The notes beneath the pieces were generated by a model. The model was not told the DNA's origin. It was given only the letters and a program-made list of their open reading frames with translations, and did no database searches. From contig NZ_LT717699.1 of the NCBI RefSeq assembly GCF_900157385.1, forward strand, positions 540,524 to 604,523: DNA of 64,000 nt, written 5' to 3'. A program made the translations under genes and the position numbers. Positions 63,383 to 64,000 of this stretch are shown here, piece after piece (within the stretch, counting starts at the first letter, position 1; each line of letters starts with the position of its first letter). The stretch is from Mycobacterium terramassiliense (lineage in GTDB: Bacteria; Actinomycetota; Actinomycetes; Mycobacteriales; Mycobacteriaceae).

Positions 63383-64000
63383 CTAGCCGTTCGCGCCGTT
63401 CACGCCGAACAGGAGTCCGCGCTGGCCGCCCGTGCCGTTTGGACTGCCGCCGTTGCCGCCGTTGCCGATCAGCAGCGCGTTGCCGCCATTGCCGGCGTTG
63501 ATATTGGCGTTGCCTCCGGCCCCGCCGTTGCCGATCAGCCCCGCCTGGCCACCCTGGCCGCCGATGCCGCCCATCGGGGCGGCGCCGCCTGCACCGCCGC
63601 TGCCGACGAAAAACCCGCCGCTGCCGCCGGTCCCGGCCTGGCCGGCGTTGGATGCGAGTCCGCCGGTGCCGCCGTCGCCGATCAGGAAGGCCCTGCCGCC
63701 GTTGCCGGCAACGCCGAGGGAGGTGCCGCCGCCGTCACCGCCCGCGCCGAACAGCAGGCCGCCGTTGCCCCCGGCTCCGCCGGCCCCCATGCCGTTGGGG
63801 CTGGTACCGCCGGCGCCGCCGGCCCCGATCAGCAACGCGGAGCCGCCGAGGCCGCCGGAGCCGCCGCCGCCGCCGCTGGCGCCCCCGGCGCCGCCGCCGC
63901 CGAAGAACAGGCCGCCCCTGCCGCCGGCACCGCCGTTGGCTCCCAGGCCGCCGGTGCCGCCGGCCCCACCGAAACCGAGCCGCCCGCCGGCCTGGCCGGC
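63383..64000 (-). CDS. PGRS-repeat protein, C-terminal part (probable PE_PGRS)
   Basis: 206 C-terminal residues are visible, the gene continuing past the right edge. They consist of Gly-Gly-Ala/Gly-Gly-Asn repeats ([34 protein letters not shown]) with LLIGxGG and LLFGxGG blocks typical of mycobacterial PGRS domains, ending [11 protein letters not shown]. The frame is open throughout to 64000. The PE domain that would prove the class lies outside the window; the position after fadE15 matches PE_PGRS29 (Rv1468c). Likely exported by type VII secretion. Confidence 0.85.
   Translation of the reverse strand, partial: AGQAGGRLGFGGAGGTGGLGANGGAGGRGGLFFGGGGAGGASGGGGGSGGLGGSALLIGAGGAGGTSPNGMGAGGAGGNGGLLFGAGGDGGGTSLGVAGNGGRAFLIGDGGTGGLASNAGQAGTGGSGGFFVGSGGAGGAAPMGGIGGQGGQAGLIGNGGAGGNANINAGNGGNALLIGNGGNGGSPNGTGGQRGLLFGVNGANG

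Noticed and set aside
63383..64000. Short regularly spaced repeats resembling a CRISPR array
   Set aside because: The period follows Gly-Gly-X codons in one open frame; this is PGRS coding sequence, with no constant spacer length.

Overview
The window is about 70% G+C, densely packed, and reads as the chromosome of a slow-growing Mycobacterium. From memory, the gene order follows M. tuberculosis from Rv1407 to Rv1468c (fmu, rpe, ribG, P55, lprG, ribC, ribA2, ribH ... uvrC, yvcJ, yvcK, whiA ... lipO, fadD12 ... gap, pgk, tpiA, secG ... pgl, opcA, zwf2, tal, tkt, ctaB, qor, ctaA, mptB, suf operon, fadE15, PE_PGRS). Both a PE aspartic protease and a PGRS-repeat gene are present. That argues against M. 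avium sensu stricto, which is generally described as lacking PE_PGRS genes. ppc follows secG, and SufB has no intein, both unlike M. tuberculosis. The species cannot be fixed from the sequence alone.

Layout. 1-8.5 kb: 16S rRNA methyltransferase end, ribulose-phosphate epimerase and riboflavin genes (ribD, ribC, ribBA, ribH), interrupted by the convergent lprG-p55 lipid-export pair and by a decayed patch holding an integrase remnant and a frameshifted deazaflavin-dependent reductase. 9-10.5 kb: a PE protein with a C-terminal aspartic protease, broken by a G7 tract. 10.6-16.9 kb: uvrC-rapZ-yvcK-whiA plus a wax ester synthase/DGAT. 17.2-20.0 kb: a TetR regulator divergent from a peroxiredoxin-DoxX-Old Yellow Enzyme operon with a visible palindromic operator. 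20.1-23.8 kb: the lipid operon Rv1428c-like acyltransferase, fadD12, lipO. 24.2-28.8 kb: a small helical protein, a DUF3556 membrane protein, a desaturase-like flavoprotein and an L,D-transpeptidase. 30-33.3 kb: gap-pgk-tpiA and secG. 33.3-39.2 kb: a KimA-like potassium transporter, ppc and a DUF1206 protein. 39.2-46.0 kb: pentose phosphate operon tkt-tal-zwf-opcA-pgl with a helical protein at its end. 46.3-53.3 kb: haem/cytochrome oxidase assembly (ctaB, ctaA), qor, a degenerate ATP-grasp protein, an ABC exporter and mptB. 53.5-59.8 kb: sufR-B-D-C-S-U-T. 59.8-63.3 kb: two tandem DUF5666 exported proteins and fadE15. The window ends inside a PGRS gene.

Regulation. Many genes carry the mycobacterial leaderless signature, a TAnnnT hexamer 6-7 bases before an ATG or GTG (rpe, ribC, uvrC, the WS/DGAT, secG, the KimA-like gene, ctaA, mptB, lprG, and in weaker form sufR). 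Within operons most junctions are ATGA or GTGA overlaps. The sufR start lies inside a TCACA-N7-TGTGA palindrome that matches the reported mycobacterial SufR operator. A MIRU-like coupled mini-ORF fills the sufB-sufD junction. The best candidates for undescribed biology are the TetR/peroxiredoxin/DoxX/OYE cassette, the DUF3556-flavoprotein pair, the tandem DUF5666 proteins, and the direct repeats of 11-bp period upstream of the KimA-like gene and of ribBA. No tRNA, rRNA, CRISPR array or complete insertion sequence was seen.
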